The position numbers were made by a program, and so were the translations under genes. From assembly GCA_016721865.1 (NCBI GenBank), contig JADKHF010000001.1, forward strand, positions 30,355 to 94,354: a stretch of 64,000 nt of DNA, read 5' to 3'. This document shows, one piece after another, positions 1 through 9,981 of this stretch. The notes below the pieces were generated by a model. That model was not told where the DNA came from. It made no database searches and saw nothing but the letters and a program-made list of their open reading frames with translations. The first letter of the stretch is position 1. Each line of letters begins with the position of its first letter. Source of the stretch: Nitrosomonas sp. Its GTDB lineage: Bacteria > Pseudomonadota > Gammaproteobacteria > Burkholderiales > Nitrosomonadaceae.

Positions 1-1808
1 TTAACTGTGGGTAAGTGGTGGCAAATGCTGCGGGAATAATTGCGAAGTACTTGGCGACATCATTAGCGACTGAGAAAGTTGTCAGCGCACCGCGTGTCAT
101 CAACATTTGTTTACCGGTTTCAACAATTTCGATCAACTTGGTTGGGTTGGAATCAAGATCAACCATATTGCCTCTCTTTGCTGCTTGGTACCAGAGTTCG
201 CGGCAACTGCACATCAGTGCGCAAGCGCAGGCGCGTCGTTAGTGCCATCGCCGGTCATGGCAACCAATCGTCCCTGTGCCTGATACTCCCGAATCAATTT
301 AAGCTTATCCTCCGGCTTAGCCTCGGCGAGAAAATCATCAACACCCGCTTCGGCAGCAATCGCAGCGGCAGTTAAGCGATTGTCACCGGTGATCATCACT
401 GTTTTGATGCCCATTTTTCGCAATTCGCTAAAGCGCTCTCGGATACCGCCCTTAACGATATCCTTGAGTTCAATGACACCGAGCACGCGAGCGCCATCGG
501 CCACGACTAAAGGTGTGCTGCCACGACGTGATACCTGGTCAACCAGAACTCAACGCTTTCAGGAAATGTACTCCCAGATTCTCGATATAGATACGAATCG
601 TATCTGCTGCGCCTTTTCTGATCTTGCGATCACCAAAGTCTACACCGGACATGCGCGTTTGCGCAGTAAAGGGAACGAAAACTGCATTATGCAATTCGCG
701 ACCACGCAACCCAAAATCTTGTTTTGCAAGCACCACGATGGATCAGCCCTCGGTGTTTCATCGGCTGAGTGAGGCGAGTTGTGCGGCATCAGCTAGTTCT
801 TTAAATCTGAACATTGGGTGCTGGCAAGAAGGCAGATGCTTGCCGATTACCCAGTGTGATTGTTCCCGTCTTGTCGAGCAGTAATACATCCACATCGCCA
901 GCGGCTTCAACTGCACGCCCAGAGGTAGCAATCACGTTCACTTGCATCATCCTGCTCATTCCAGCTACACCAATCGCTGACAGCAAGCCGCCGATTGTCG
1001 TCGGAATAAGGCAAACCAGGAGTGCTACCAAAACGGTAATGGATACCGGTGAGCCCGATCCTGCTGACTCAACACTATAGATTGAAAACGGTAATAGCGT
1101 TGCGCATACGAATAGAAATATCAGTGTGAGCGTAACGAGCAAAATAGTTAGCGCTATCTCATTGGGTGTTTTCTTACGTTTGGCGTTTTCTACCATTGCA
1201 ATCATTGATCCAGGAATGCTTCTCCTGGATTTGCTGTCACGCGAATTACCAGCCAATCCGACAGGTGATGCGCGTACCGCCAGTAACTGCGGAAAAATCG
1301 CCACCCGATTCGCGGATAACAGGGGCAGATTCGCCAGTGATGGCGGATTCATCGACAGAAGCGACACCTTCGATGACTTCTCCATCAGCCGGAATGAAAT
1401 CGCCCGCTTCAATGAGCACGATATCGCCTTTTCGCAGCGATATGGAGTCAATAGCCGTAATTTTGCATCGCGCGAGGTTCAGCCAATTTCTTGCGATAAT
1501 ATTCTTCCGCGCACCGCGCAAGGCTGTTGCCTGAGCTTTGCCTCGGCCTTCAGCGAGTGCTTCCGCAAAATTGGCGAATAAAACGGTAAACCATAGCCAT
1601 GCAGCTATCGTAAAAATGAATTCTGCTGGTGCTTCGCCATGTCCAACGAGGCATCAATACCCAATATTGTCGTGAGAACACTACCAACCCAGACGACAAG
1701 CATAACCGGATTACGCCATTGCGCTTGGGGTAAGTTTCTTGAACGCATTGAGGAGTGCCGGTTTAACCAATACCGGGTCGAATAACGGAAGGGTTCGTAT
1801 TTTTTCAT
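1..1808 (-). pseudogene. kdpB: Potassium-transporting P-type ATPase subunit B, broken by many frameshifts and cut by the window start
   Basis: KdpB is the ATP-hydrolysing subunit of the high-affinity KdpFABC potassium pump in the inner membrane. Recognisable pieces appear in order in shifting minus-strand frames: the N-terminus (1605-1808, WRNPVMLVVWVGS), the actuator domain (about 1246-1520, with ITGESAP), the phosphorylation site DKTGTIT (about 860-880), LADAAQLASLADETPEG (about 750-800), FVPFTAQTRMSG (about 640), and the hinge MTGDGTNDAP (about 220-250). Joining them needs several frame changes. One in-frame TGA replaces an expected arginine codon just before SIVVLAKQ (near 745). The downstream end, and any kdpC, lies before base 1. 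The breaks are denser than in the rest of the window, so true decay seems likely, though sequencing error also contributes. Family identity is certain; functional status is not. Confidence 0.9.
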
Positions 1809-1823
1809 GAATACTCCTGCCTG

Positions 1824-3603
1824 TTAGTGTGAGAATAGCTGCAAGTGTTCGATGATAGGGCCAAGCGCTAACGCTGGGACATAGTTGAGTGCCCCAAATA
1901 TGAGTACTGTACTAATGAGTAAGATGACGAACAGCGGCCCATGGGTCGGTAGCGTTCCAGCGGTTACAGCGAGTTTTGGTTGTGCTGCCAATTTGCCGGC
2001 AATGGCTAGTACGGGAATAATGACGCCGAATCGCCCAAACCACATTGCGATAGCAAGCAGAATATTGTAAAAAGGTGTATTAGATGAGAGTCCCGCGAAG
2101 GCAGATCCATTGTTGTTTCCAGCCGAAGTGAATGCATACAGCACTTCGGAGAGTCCATGTGCGCCCGGGTTGGCCATACTTGCCTTACCGACTTCAGTAA
2201 CAACGGCGATTGCGGTACCACCGAGCACCAGCAATGGTACAACCAGAATCGCAATTGACACCATCTTCATCTCGAATACTCCGATCTTCTTACCTAAATA
2301 TTCCGGTGTACGTCCGATCATCATCCTGATAAAAAAACGGCGAGGCGGTGAAAAGGAGCATCCCATAACCCCGCACCAACACCACCAAATACAACTACCC
2401 AGCATCATCAATCATCGGAATTAAACCGCCCAATGGCAGAAAACTATCATGCATCGCATTAACCGCTCCGCAGGAGGCGGCTGTCGTGACCGTCGCAAAT
2501 AATGCAGAAGAAATGATGCCAAATCGGATTTCCTTACCTTCGAGATTACCCATTGAATCATTAACACCTAATTGCGTTATGAGCGGATTCGAGTGAGTTT
2601 CGGACCACAGTGCTACGGTTGCCATCGTAATGAATAGCACGGTCATCGCGCAAGAATCGTCAACCTTGCCGCTGGTCTCTAACCATTTGACCAAAAGCAA
2701 AGCAGAGTGCAGTTCGAATTAGAAAGATACTGATCATCTCCAAGAAATTAGTGAGAGGCGTCGGATTTTCAAAAGGATGCGCAGAATTTGCGTTGAAGAA
2801 GCCCCACCATTGGTTCCGATCCAGTTTAATCGCCTCCTGCAGGAGGCAACCGGCCCCATCGCAATTGACGCTTATCGATTTTTATCGTCTCCGTGATCAT
2901 GTTTCCTTGATCATCTTTGCAACGGCTGACCATCAAGATCCTTCTTGGGGGCGGCATATTCAAACGGTTCTGCCAGCTTGGCATCTTGATAAGCACTGAA
3001 ATTCTGAATGACTCCCTGGCTCACCAGTATTAATGCGAATACAAAAGACAGTGGCAATAGCACATAGAATATTGAACGTGATAAATCGAGCCAGGCATTA
3101 CCGATACCAGTAGCATTCTTTCGCGTAAAACCACGGATCAAGGCAATAACAACTGCGATACCAGTTGCACCTGATGTGAAGTTCTGTACCGTCAAAGCGA
3201 GCATCTGCGTCAGATAACTCATCGTCGATTCGCCACCATAACCTTGCCAGTTGGTATTTGTGACAAAGGATATTGCTGTATTCAAGGCTGAATCTGAAGA
3301 AACATCTCCAAGTGATTGAGGATTCAGAGGCAATTCACTCTGAAAACGTTGTAAGCCATACACAACAACCACGCCTATAACATTGAATAGCACAATAGCT
3401 GTTGCATAACGTTGCCATGGCATATCTTCTTCCGGATTAGTGCCAATCAAACGACAGAATCCATGCTCAAATTTATCCAGCCAAATGAAGCGGCGTGTTA
3501 GCTGCCCATCAAATATGCTGGCGAGATAACGGCCTAAAGGCCAGGCGACTACAAAGAGAACAGTAAGAAATAAACCGATTTGTATCCAAGGTGATGTGTT
3601 CAT
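1824..3603 (-). pseudogene. kdpA: Potassium-transporting ATPase subunit A, frameshifted
   Basis: KdpA is the potassium-channel-like membrane subunit of KdpFABC. The N-terminal half (2911-3603) starts at an ATG overlapping the kdpF stop by four bases and reads cleanly through several membrane segments. After that the frame is lost around 2900. Coding continues as NANSAHPFENPTPLTNFLEM (about 2725-2800), then 2395-2700, then 1824-2411. Around 2800-2840 an extra G and a missing G nearly compensate each other across the selectivity-filter motif GTNGGG. That pattern looks more like base-calling error than selection-free decay. Combined length fits a KdpA of roughly 590 residues. kdpB follows 15 bases downstream, as in the standard kdpFABC order. 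Confidence 0.9.
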
Positions 3604-3692
3604 GCAACCTCCTCGGCGTTGAATAATGCGTAGAGCAGGTATATGAACAATAAGATAGCAAGAATACCGGTTAGCCAATAAATCCAATTCAT
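3600..3692 (-). CDS. kdpF: KdpF, small stabilising subunit of the potassium pump
   Basis: This 30-residue hydrophobic peptide begins MNWIYWLTGILAILL and ends YALFNAEEVA. It is one transmembrane helix with the length and pattern of KdpF, which stabilises the KdpABC complex. The TGA stop overlaps the kdpA ATG (ATGA), so the two are translationally coupled. The Shine-Dalgarno-like GAGGAA lies in the last codons of the small ORF just upstream. It is intact, unlike kdpA and kdpB. Confidence 0.88.
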   Translation of the reverse strand: MNWIYWLTGILAILLFIYLLYALFNAEEVA

Positions 3693-3695
3693 CTT

Positions 3696-3782
3696 TTATT
3701 CCTCATGAAAGTAGTTGGCAATCAACCCTATGACCAATATTACAGACAAAATGACAAAACAGAGATAATAGATAAGATCCAT
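3696..3782 (-). CDS. 28-residue single-span membrane peptide preceding kdpF
   Basis: The peptide reads MDLIYYLCFVILSVILVIGL and then a short polar tail ending HEE. It is one hydrophobic helix with a charged C-terminus. The ATG at 3782 has GGAG about nine bases upstream, and the stop is three bases before the kdpF start; kdpF's own ribosome site is inside the 3' end of this ORF. This tight packing supports a translated gene at the head of the kdp operon. I cannot assign it to a family. It could be a second KdpF-like subunit or a leader peptide for translational coupling. A longer in-frame extension (to 3926) exists but has no reason to be preferred. Confidence 0.6.
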   Translation of the reverse strand: MDLIYYLCFVILSVILVIGLIANYFHEE

Positions 3783-4002
3783 GTGCTTACTCCAAAAGTT
3801 ATCTACTTGTGCAGTATGAATAATTTTGTGTAAAATGGAGTTGAATTGAATGGCTGGGGCGTAAAAATTGTGTAAAAATTTGGTGGTTGCTGGCTTCTTA
3901 ATTACTGTAAGTTTAATTCCCCGCATTTATGGGTGAAAGATGTTATTAAACAATCTGATAGGGTGAGATAAATTAATGTTTTTCAGCTTGGTGTGGGATT
4001 AT

Positions 4003-5514
4003 TTATTTCTTATCCAACCTGCGATACTGAATCGCTTCCGCAATATGCTGATTATTGATTCTTTCAGTACCCGATAAATCCGCAATGGTTCGTGCAACTT
4101 TCAGAATGCGATGATACGCACGTGCAGACAGATTCAATCGATTGATTGCTTGTTTCAGAAGATTTTCGCTAGTGGTATCGAGCGCGCAGAATTTATCGAT
4201 TTCCTTAACGCTCAGGTGGCTGTTGGTTTTTCCTGCCGATCGAGGTTGCCGCTGGTGTGATTCTGTTATACGCGTTCTGATTACGCTGCTTTTCTCACCG
4301 GTAGTTCGTTGATGCATGAGTTCTTCTTGCGGTACTGCCGGTACTTCAATTTGCATATCAATGCGATCCAGCAGTGGGCCGGAGATTCTGCCACGGTATC
4401 GGGCGATTTGGTCGGGTGTGCAGTGACATTTTCCTGAGGGATGCCCCAAATAGCCACAGGGGCATGGGTTCATGGCGGCAATCAATTGAAACTGTGCCGG
4501 GAACTCAGCCTGGCGTGCTGCCCGGGAGATGGTGATTTTTCCGGATTCCAGTGGTTCGCGCAGTACCTCCAGAACTTTCCGGTCAAACTCTGCCAATTCA
4601 TCCAGAAATAATACGCCGTGCATTGCCAGTGAAATTTCACCGGGGCGAGGGTGGCTGCCACCGCCAACTAATGCAACACCAGAAGCGGTGTGGTGCGGAG
4701 AGCGGAAAGGCCGGAGTTTCCAGTTCTCAATATTGAAGCTACCGTAACTGAGCGATTGTATCGCCGCGGATTCCAGTGCTTCCGCTTCGGTCATGGGTGG
4801 CAAAATACCGGGAAAGCGTGCGGCCAGCATGGATTTTCCAGTGCCGGGCGGACCGATCATCAGAAGGCTATGACCTCCGGAAGCGGCAATTTCCAGTGCG
4901 CGTTTTGCATGGGTTTGGCCTTTGACTTCGTCAAAATCAGGATAAGCTGAATTATCCGTTGCAGTATCATTTTCGATTGGATTTTTGTAGATTTGTAAGG
5001 GTTCGTGTCCGCTCAGATGTGCGCAGATTTGTAACAGTGATTTGGCTGCATAAATGGTGGCTTTTTTTACGAGGGCAGCTTCTGCAGCATTTTGTTGGGG
5101 TAATACAAAACTCCGGCCTGATTGGGATGCATTGTAAGTCATCGCCAGTGCGCCATGGATCGGGCGCAACTCCCCGGTTAAAGCCAGCTCTCCAGCCCAT
5201 TCATATTGATCCAGTTTATCTTTGGGAATTTGTCCGGTGGCTGCCAGAATGCCCAGTGCGATGGGTAAATCAAAACGTCCGCTTTCTTTGGGTAGATCGG
5301 CGGGTGCCAGATTAATGGTGATACGCTGTGCGGGAATTTTAAATTGCGCGTTTTGCAATGCAGCCCTGACGCGATCTTTGCTCTCTTTCACTTCAGTATC
5401 AGGGAGTCCGACAATGGTGAAGCTGGGCAAGCCGTTGGCGATGTGCGTTTCCACCGTTACCAACGGCGCTTGTATCCCTGAAAGTGCGCGGCTATACAGG
5501 ACAGCAAGTGACAT
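4003..5514 (-). CDS. comM: ComM/YifB family AAA+ ATPase (magnesium-chelatase-like)
   Basis: The 503-residue protein matches the ComM/YifB family over full length: an N-terminal Lon-protease-like fold (about 1-180), a Walker A motif GPPGTGKS at 221-228, a Walker B region FLDELAEF (about 305), cysteine-rich CPCGYLG and CHC segments, and a C-terminal Mg-chelatase lid. ComM is a hexameric helicase that promotes branch migration during integration of transforming DNA in naturally competent bacteria. ubiK lies 77 bases upstream on the same strand, an arrangement common in Betaproteobacteria, so the two may be co-transcribed. The gene is intact. Confidence 0.95.
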   Translation of the reverse strand: MSLAVLYSRALSGIQAPLVTVETHIANGLPSFTIVGLPDTEVKESKDRVRAALQNAQFKIPAQRITINLAPADLPKESGRFDLPIALGILAATGQIPKDKLDQYEWAGELALTGELRPIHGALAMTYNASQSGRSFVLPQQNAAEAALVKKATIYAAKSLLQICAHLSGHEPLQIYKNPIENDTATDNSAYPDFDEVKGQTHAKRALEIAASGGHSLLMIGPPGTGKSMLAARFPGILPPMTEAEALESAAIQSLSYGSFNIENWKLRPFRSPHHTASGVALVGGGSHPRPGEISLAMHGVLFLDELAEFDRKVLEVLREPLESGKITISRAARQAEFPAQFQLIAAMNPCPCGYLGHPSGKCHCTPDQIARYRGRISGPLLDRIDMQIEVPAVPQEELMHQRTTGEKSSVIRTRITESHQRQPRSAGKTNSHLSVKEIDKFCALDTTSENLLKQAINRLNLSARAYHRILKVARTIADLSGTERINNQHIAEAIQYRRLDKK

Positions 5515-5591
5515 TTGAGAATTAGTAATCCTGGGTGTGCTGGAACGAACAGGAATTAACTTAAAGATAACAAAAGATAAGTTAAATAAAC

Positions 5592-5912
5592 TTACTTTTC
5601 ATGCATATCTTCATTATCCAGTTTTTCTTTTGCTGAATGAGATGATGCATGACTATCAATCGATAGATGGGTAGATTTTTTCAACAATGCTTCCAATTCT
5701 GAAACTTTACCTTCGAGGATCATTAATTTCTCGCGGGTACGTTGTAAAACTTCCTGTTGTACATCAAACTCATCACGTGTGACTAAATCAAGCCGTGTAA
5801 AAGCACTCGCTAACAGCATCCGCACATTTTTTTCGATGTCTTTGGCCGGACTGTTGTGCAGTACTTCGCTGACTTTGGCATTGATTTCGTCGATTACATT
5901 TTTATTAAGCAT
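5592..5912 (-). CDS. ubiK: UbiK (YqiC family) ubiquinone biosynthesis accessory factor
   Basis: The 106-residue protein starts MLNKNVIDEINAKVSEVL. The ATG at 5912 is chosen because AAGGAG lies about eight bases upstream; a ten-residue extension to 5942 lacks a site. Family features are an amphipathic N-terminal helix and a C-terminal coiled coil (about 50-80, EVLQRTREKLMILEGKVSEL), followed by a hydrophilic tail. UbiK trimers bind UbiJ and membranes and assist the late steps of aerobic ubiquinone synthesis. The gene is upstream of comM on the same strand. Confidence 0.88.
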   Translation of the reverse strand: MLNKNVIDEINAKVSEVLHNSPAKDIEKNVRMLLASAFTRLDLVTRDEFDVQQEVLQRTREKLMILEGKVSELEALLKKSTHLSIDSHASSHSAKEKLDNEDMHEK

Positions 5913-5981
5913 TGTTGTTCTCCTTGTTGACTGATTCAGCACCTGATCAGCTGATGATAGTGACGTGATAAAATCTCATTA

Positions 5982-6122
5982 GTGCATCTCTAAAAATCCA
6001 GATTTCGTCACAACACTTTGTTGCTCGGAAAAAATGTTTCCTTACATATCAGATATATGCCGCGTCACCATTTTTTTCTCGTGCCTCGTGTTGTTTAAAA
6101 CCTTGAATTCTTAGAGGCGCCC
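5982..6122. repeat. MITE-like element, family A, copy 1
   Basis: A roughly 140-base non-coding element lies between ubiK and amgK. Its left end reads GTGCATCTCTAAAAATCCAG and its right end, reverse complemented, GGGCGCCTCTAAGAATTCAA, giving imperfect terminal inverted repeats. A second copy at 44655-44791 matches along nearly the whole length (shared TTTCGT, ACAACAC, TTGTTGCTCG and GCGTCACCATTTTT). The element has no ORF. No target duplication is clear. It also occupies most of the 370-base gap between divergent ubiK and amgK, so promoter sequences must lie within or beside it. Confidence 0.8.
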
Positions 6123-6279
6123 GTAATGCGATATCGCTTTACAAGATCTGATTATCCACTGTTATTGAGAAGGGTTCCAGTATTAAGAAGCAGGGTTGTT
6201 TTGTCATGCTACATGCTTCGATCAATAATGCATTGGAGAATTTACTTTCTGATTAACGGTTAATTGTCCGGATATATGA

Positions 6280-7284
6280 ATGGAACGCATACAACAACTT
6301 GAAAATTGGGTGAAGGAACAATTCCCGGCAAAGCCGTTTACCATGCAACCAGCGTCTGCTGATGCCAGTTTCCGGCGATATTTCCGTGTTTCCTTCAAGG
6401 ATCAGACGTTCATTGTTATGGATGCGCCACCTCAACATGAGGATTGCAGGCCATTTTTACAAGTGGCGGAGATTCTGGCTGCGACCGGGGTGCATGTGCC
6501 AAAAGTATTAGCGCAAAATCCGGATCAGGGTTTTTTATTGCTTTCTGATTTGGGCAGTACGACTTTCTTGCAGGCGCTCAATAATCAAATGGATAGCGCC
6601 AATCAGCTTTATGGTGATGCCATTGATGCGCTCATTAAGCTGCAGTTGTCGCAACAGGTGGAAGGGTTGCCCAATTACGATGAGGCATTATTACGGAGGG
6701 AACTCAACCTGTTTCCGGATTGGTATATCGCGAAACATTTACAGAAAGATTTGTCGGAAAAACAGCAAGCAGTTCTACAGTCGATTTTCACGCGAATTAT
6801 ACAAAACAATCTTGCGCAGCCGAGAGTATTGGTGCATCGCGATTATCATTCCCGCAATCTGATGGTGACATCTCCCAATCCTGGCATTATCGATTTCCAG
6901 GATGCCGTGGTTGGCCCGATTACTTATGATTTGGTGTCGTTATTCAAGGATGCTTATATTCGGTGGGACGAGGAGCGGATTCTGGATTGGATGATTCGCT
7001 ATTGGGAAAAATCCCGCAAGGCAGGGCTACCTGTAACTGCTGATTTTGCAGAATTTTACCGGGATTTTGAATGGATGGGCGTACAGCGGCATCTTAAGAT
7101 CCTGGGGATATTTGCCCGCCTGAATTACCGCGATGGTAAGACGACTTATCTGAGTGATATGCCACTGGTGATGGAATATTTACGCAAAACTTGTAAACGC
7201 TATCGGGAACTTCATCTGCTGCTTAACTTGCTGGATGAGTTGAATCCCGCTGACTCAGGCCAGAAAATTGGCTACACCTTCTAA
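6280..7284 (+). CDS. amgK: N-acetylmuramate/N-acetylglucosamine 1-kinase (AmgK)
   Basis: This 334-residue aminoglycoside-phosphotransferase-fold kinase has the catalytic loop HRDYHSRNLMV (about residue 187) and the metal-binding IDFQDAV segment. AmgK phosphorylates the anomeric hydroxyl of MurNAc released during peptidoglycan recycling. MurU then makes UDP-MurNAc, bypassing de novo synthesis and its fosfomycin-sensitive step. murU follows 20 bases downstream, which secures the assignment over a generic phosphotransferase. The ORF is complete and starts MERIQQLENW. Confidence 0.88.
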   Translation: MERIQQLENWVKEQFPAKPFTMQPASADASFRRYFRVSFKDQTFIVMDAPPQHEDCRPFLQVAEILAATGVHVPKVLAQNPDQGFLLLSDLGSTTFLQALNNQMDSANQLYGDAIDALIKLQLSQQVEGLPNYDEALLRRELNLFPDWYIAKHLQKDLSEKQQAVLQSIFTRIIQNNLAQPRVLVHRDYHSRNLMVTSPNPGIIDFQDAVVGPITYDLVSLFKDAYIRWDEERILDWMIRYWEKSRKAGLPVTADFAEFYRDFEWMGVQRHLKILGIFARLNYRDGKTTYLSDMPLVMEYLRKTCKRYRELHLLLNLLDELNPADSGQKIGYTF

Positions 7285-7303
7285 TATTATTCCCTATAAA
7301 GCC

Positions 7304-8021
7304 ATGATTCTCGCGGCGGGGCGCGGGAGCGCATGCGTCCGCTCACGGATGCTTTGCCAAAGCCTTTATTAAGAGCGGTGGACATGCGTTAATCGAATAT
7401 CAATTGAGAAATCTGGCGCGTGCGGGTTTTATCGATATTGTGATCAACCATGCGTATCTCGGTGAAATGATCGAAAATGCTTTGGGAAATGGTGAGCGAT
7501 ATGGTGTTAACATTCATTATTCCCCCGAGAAAGTGGTTCTGGAAACGGCTGGCGGGATTGCCAATGCCTTGCCACTCTTGACGGATCAATCCAGCAACTT
7601 GCCCTTTGTGGTCGTCAATGCGGATATTTATTGTGAATTGGATTATGCATCGCTACTACCGGCAATGCGTGCGATGCAATCGAGAATTAATCAGCGGCTT
7701 GCACACCTTGTTTTGGTCGACAATCCGTCGCATCATAGCGGAGGTGATTTTGCGTTGCAGGGAGATCAGGTGATGCTGACAGGAGTCAATAGACTGACTT
7801 TTAGCGGTATTGGCATTTATCAACCACGGCTTTTTAACGAATTAAAACCGGGCTTGGCGGGGAAACTGGCGCCACTGTTGCGGCAGGCAATGCAGGCAGG
7901 AAAAGTAAGCGGTGAATATTTTTCCGGGCGATGGGTTGACGTGGGAACACCGGAGCGTCTTGAGTTACTCGATAAGCAACTCAATTCCCAATCAGAATTA
8001 TCAACGACAGGATCAGTTTAA
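7304..8021 (+). CDS. murU: N-acetylmuramate-1-phosphate uridylyltransferase (MurU), two frameshifts near the start
   Basis: MurU is a nucleotidyltransferase that converts MurNAc-1-phosphate to UDP-MurNAc. The start ATG at 7304 reads MILAAGRG, the first half of the signature nucleotide-binding loop. The frame is then lost at GCGGGAGCG, where one G is missing from the expected run, and again near 7370 at AGCGGTGGAC, where another G is missing. From 7404 the frame is clean through GGIANALP, VVNADIYC and FSGIGIY to SGRWVDVGTPERL. Both breaks sit in G runs, so I expect the gene to be intact in the organism. pepP follows closely. Confidence 0.85.
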
Positions 8022-8040
8022 AAACTCGAAGTATGCAGTT

Positions 8041-9348
8041 ATGACACACACTCAACCTTTTATCGTGCGGCGGCAGCTTCTGGCATCCAGGATGCCAGCT
8101 GGAGTCGCTGTTATCCCAACAGCTCCGGAGCGGCTACGCAATCGTGATGCACATTATCCTTACCGGTTTGACAGTTATTTCTATTATTTAACGGGTTTTC
8201 GCGAGCCAGAATCAGTGCTGGTGATCATGGCCGCGACAGAAAAATCTCCTGCAAAGCATATTTTGTTTTGCCGCGAAAAGGACATGGAACGGGAGATATG
8301 GGATGGTTTTCGCTATGGTCCGGAAGCTGCCAAAGAGACTTTTGGTTTTGATGAAGCGTATTCGATTGCCAAACTGGACGAATTGCTTCCCAAACTATTG
8401 GCGGATCAGCCTGCAGTTTATACCGCATTGGGTCAGGATCATGCCTGGGATCAACGCATTGTTGGCTGGTTAAACCGGGTGCGGGAACAATCGCGCACGG
8501 GCGTGGCAGCGCCGGGTGAGATTCATGATTGCCGCGTATTGCTGGATGAAATGCGTCTGATTAAAGGTGCCGACGAATTGCAAATTATGCAGCGCGCGGC
8601 AGATATCTCGACACAGGCACATCAGCGTGCGATGCTGACAACCCGCCCCGGAATGCGTGAGTATGAAATTGAAGCGGAATTGCTCTACACCTTCCACCGG
8701 CACGGTGCACAAGCACCAGCCTACACATCCATTGTTGCAGGCGGTGCCAACGCCTGTGTGTTACATTATGTGGAGAACAATGCCGAGCTGAAATCGGGAG
8801 ATTTATTACTGATTGATGCCGGTTGTGAGCTGGACGGCTATGCCTCGGACATTACGCGGACATTCCCGGTCAATGGAAAATTTACCGCTGTGCAGAGGGA
8901 TGTATATCAACTAGTTCTAACAGCACAAGCGGCAGCTATTTCTCAAGTAAAACCAGGAAATAGCTGGAATGAATCGCATATGGCTGCATTGCATGTGCTG
9001 GCGCAGGGCTTTATTGATCTGGGGCTATGTCAGGGCAGTGTGGATGCTGTGCTGGAGTCGGGAGATTACAAACGTTTTTATATGCACCGGACCGGGCACT
9101 GGCTGGGAATGGATGTGCATGATGCCGGTGAGTACAAGCAAAAAGGCGATTGGCGTTTGCTGCAACCCGGTATGGTGCTGACTGTTGAGCCAGGATGTTA
9201 TATCCGCCCGGCGGATAATGTTCCGCAACATTTCTGGAATATCGGGATACGAATCGAAGACGATGTGATTGTCACCCAAACGGGCTATGAACTTTTGACT
9301 TTCGCAGCACCCAAAACCATAGCCGAAATAGAGGAGTTGATGCAATGA
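8041..9348 (+). CDS. pepP: Xaa-Pro aminopeptidase (PepP, M24B)
   Basis: The 435-residue protein has the N-terminal aminopeptidase P domain (about 1-170) and a C-terminal pita-bread catalytic domain. Visible metal ligands are the aspartates in DAGCELDGYASDITRTF, the histidine in HRTGHWLGMDVHD, and the glutamates in VEPGCYI and GIRIEDDV. It removes N-terminal residues preceding proline. The ATG at 8041 (MTHTQPFIVRRQLLASRMP) matches the family N-terminus; an upstream in-frame extension lies in murU and is not credible. The stop overlaps the next gene by four bases. Confidence 0.93.
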   Translation: MTHTQPFIVRRQLLASRMPAGVAVIPTAPERLRNRDAHYPYRFDSYFYYLTGFREPESVLVIMAATEKSPAKHILFCREKDMEREIWDGFRYGPEAAKETFGFDEAYSIAKLDELLPKLLADQPAVYTALGQDHAWDQRIVGWLNRVREQSRTGVAAPGEIHDCRVLLDEMRLIKGADELQIMQRAADISTQAHQRAMLTTRPGMREYEIEAELLYTFHRHGAQAPAYTSIVAGGANACVLHYVENNAELKSGDLLLIDAGCELDGYASDITRTFPVNGKFTAVQRDVYQLVLTAQAAAISQVKPGNSWNESHMAALHVLAQGFIDLGLCQGSVDAVLESGDYKRFYMHRTGHWLGMDVHDAGEYKQKGDWRLLQPGMVLTVEPGCYIRPADNVPQHFWNIGIRIEDDVIVTQTGYELLTFAAPKTIAEIEELMQ

Positions 9349-9713
9349 ACGATGAAGAAAGGAAAATTATTATCAGCAAGGTTTCTGAATACCGTCAGAA
9401 CGAATCGGGAGAATATCAGCGGGTGCCGGTTTCTCCCGTAAACCGCTGGATTACCATTGCAATACTTATCCCGGTTATAGCGCTCATGGCTGTTTTAGGC
9501 GTTTTCTTTTTTGCCGCTTTCCTTGCTTTACTCGCAGTGGCTGTTGTGGTTGTTGGAATACGCTTCTGGTGGCTGCGCAGAAAATTTGAAAACGCAATGC
9601 AACAACCTGATGATATAAACCGGCGGGAAGAAGCGGATCAGACGATTATCATCGAAGATGCGCAGATTATTGAAGAAACGGAAGTTCATCGGACTGAGCA
9701 AAAAAAACACTAG
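9345..9713 (+). CDS. Conserved hypothetical membrane protein downstream of pepP
   Basis: This 122-residue protein overlaps the pepP stop (ATGA), implying translational coupling. It has a hydrophilic N-terminus (about 1-33), a strongly hydrophobic stretch of about 40 residues (35-78) that could form two closely spaced membrane helices, a basic stop (WWLRRKFE) and an acidic tail. I do not recognise the family. The TAG stop coincides with the first bases of a repeat-element end at 9711, so the natural C-terminus may have been changed by that insertion. Confidence 0.7.
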   Translation: MNDEERKIIISKVSEYRQNESGEYQRVPVSPVNRWITIAILIPVIALMAVLGVFFFAAFLALLAVAVVVVGIRFWWLRRKFENAMQQPDDINRREEADQTIIIEDAQIIEETEVHRTEQKKH

Positions 9714-9762
9714 GAAGCTCTCCAGGAATAGATCAATCTGCTGCGGGAGAGCTGTTTCCTGG
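9711..9762. repeat. Partial or solo end of MITE-like family B
   Basis: The stretch starting TAGGAAGCTCTCC resembles the left end of the complete element at 22983-23149 (shared GAATAGA-TAATCT-CTGCGG pattern and length). It also carries an internal inverted repeat AGCTCTCC / GGAGAGCT. No matching right end is visible before the next element at 9788, so it looks truncated. Its terminal TAG is the stop codon of the preceding ORF. Confidence 0.55.
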
Positions 9763-9787
9763 GCCGCGTGGTTAGGGATTCGGCCAT

Positions 9788-9902
9788 TAGGAAGCTCTGA
9801 ATAACCCTCATGTGTCATTCCCAACAAAGTGAGGAATCTTTGGTAATCAATACGATAGATTTCTCGCTGCGCTCGAAATGACAGTTATTCAGAGTTTCCT
9901 TA
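9788..9902. repeat. Inverted-repeat element, family C, copy 1
   Basis: A 115-base element ends in TTAGGAAGCTCTGAATAA and its complement TTATTCAGAGTTTCCTTAA. The interior carries the CGCTCGAAATGACA type of palindromic sequence often seen between bacterial genes. Elements with the same ends are at 40107-40225 (related interior) and 43640-43757 (different interior). It lies between the pepP operon and the oppositely oriented trmB. Confidence 0.8.
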
Positions 9903-9981
9903 AACAAAGTGCGATTTTTCATGGCGACGAAGGCCGGAATACGCAGATTCCAACCAATGTTCTTAATGGCCGGATCAATAT

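Noticed and set aside
1126..1581. Open frame of 151 codons on the plus strand
   Set aside because: It is antisense to the kdpB actuator-domain region; the minus strand carries clear KdpB motifs.
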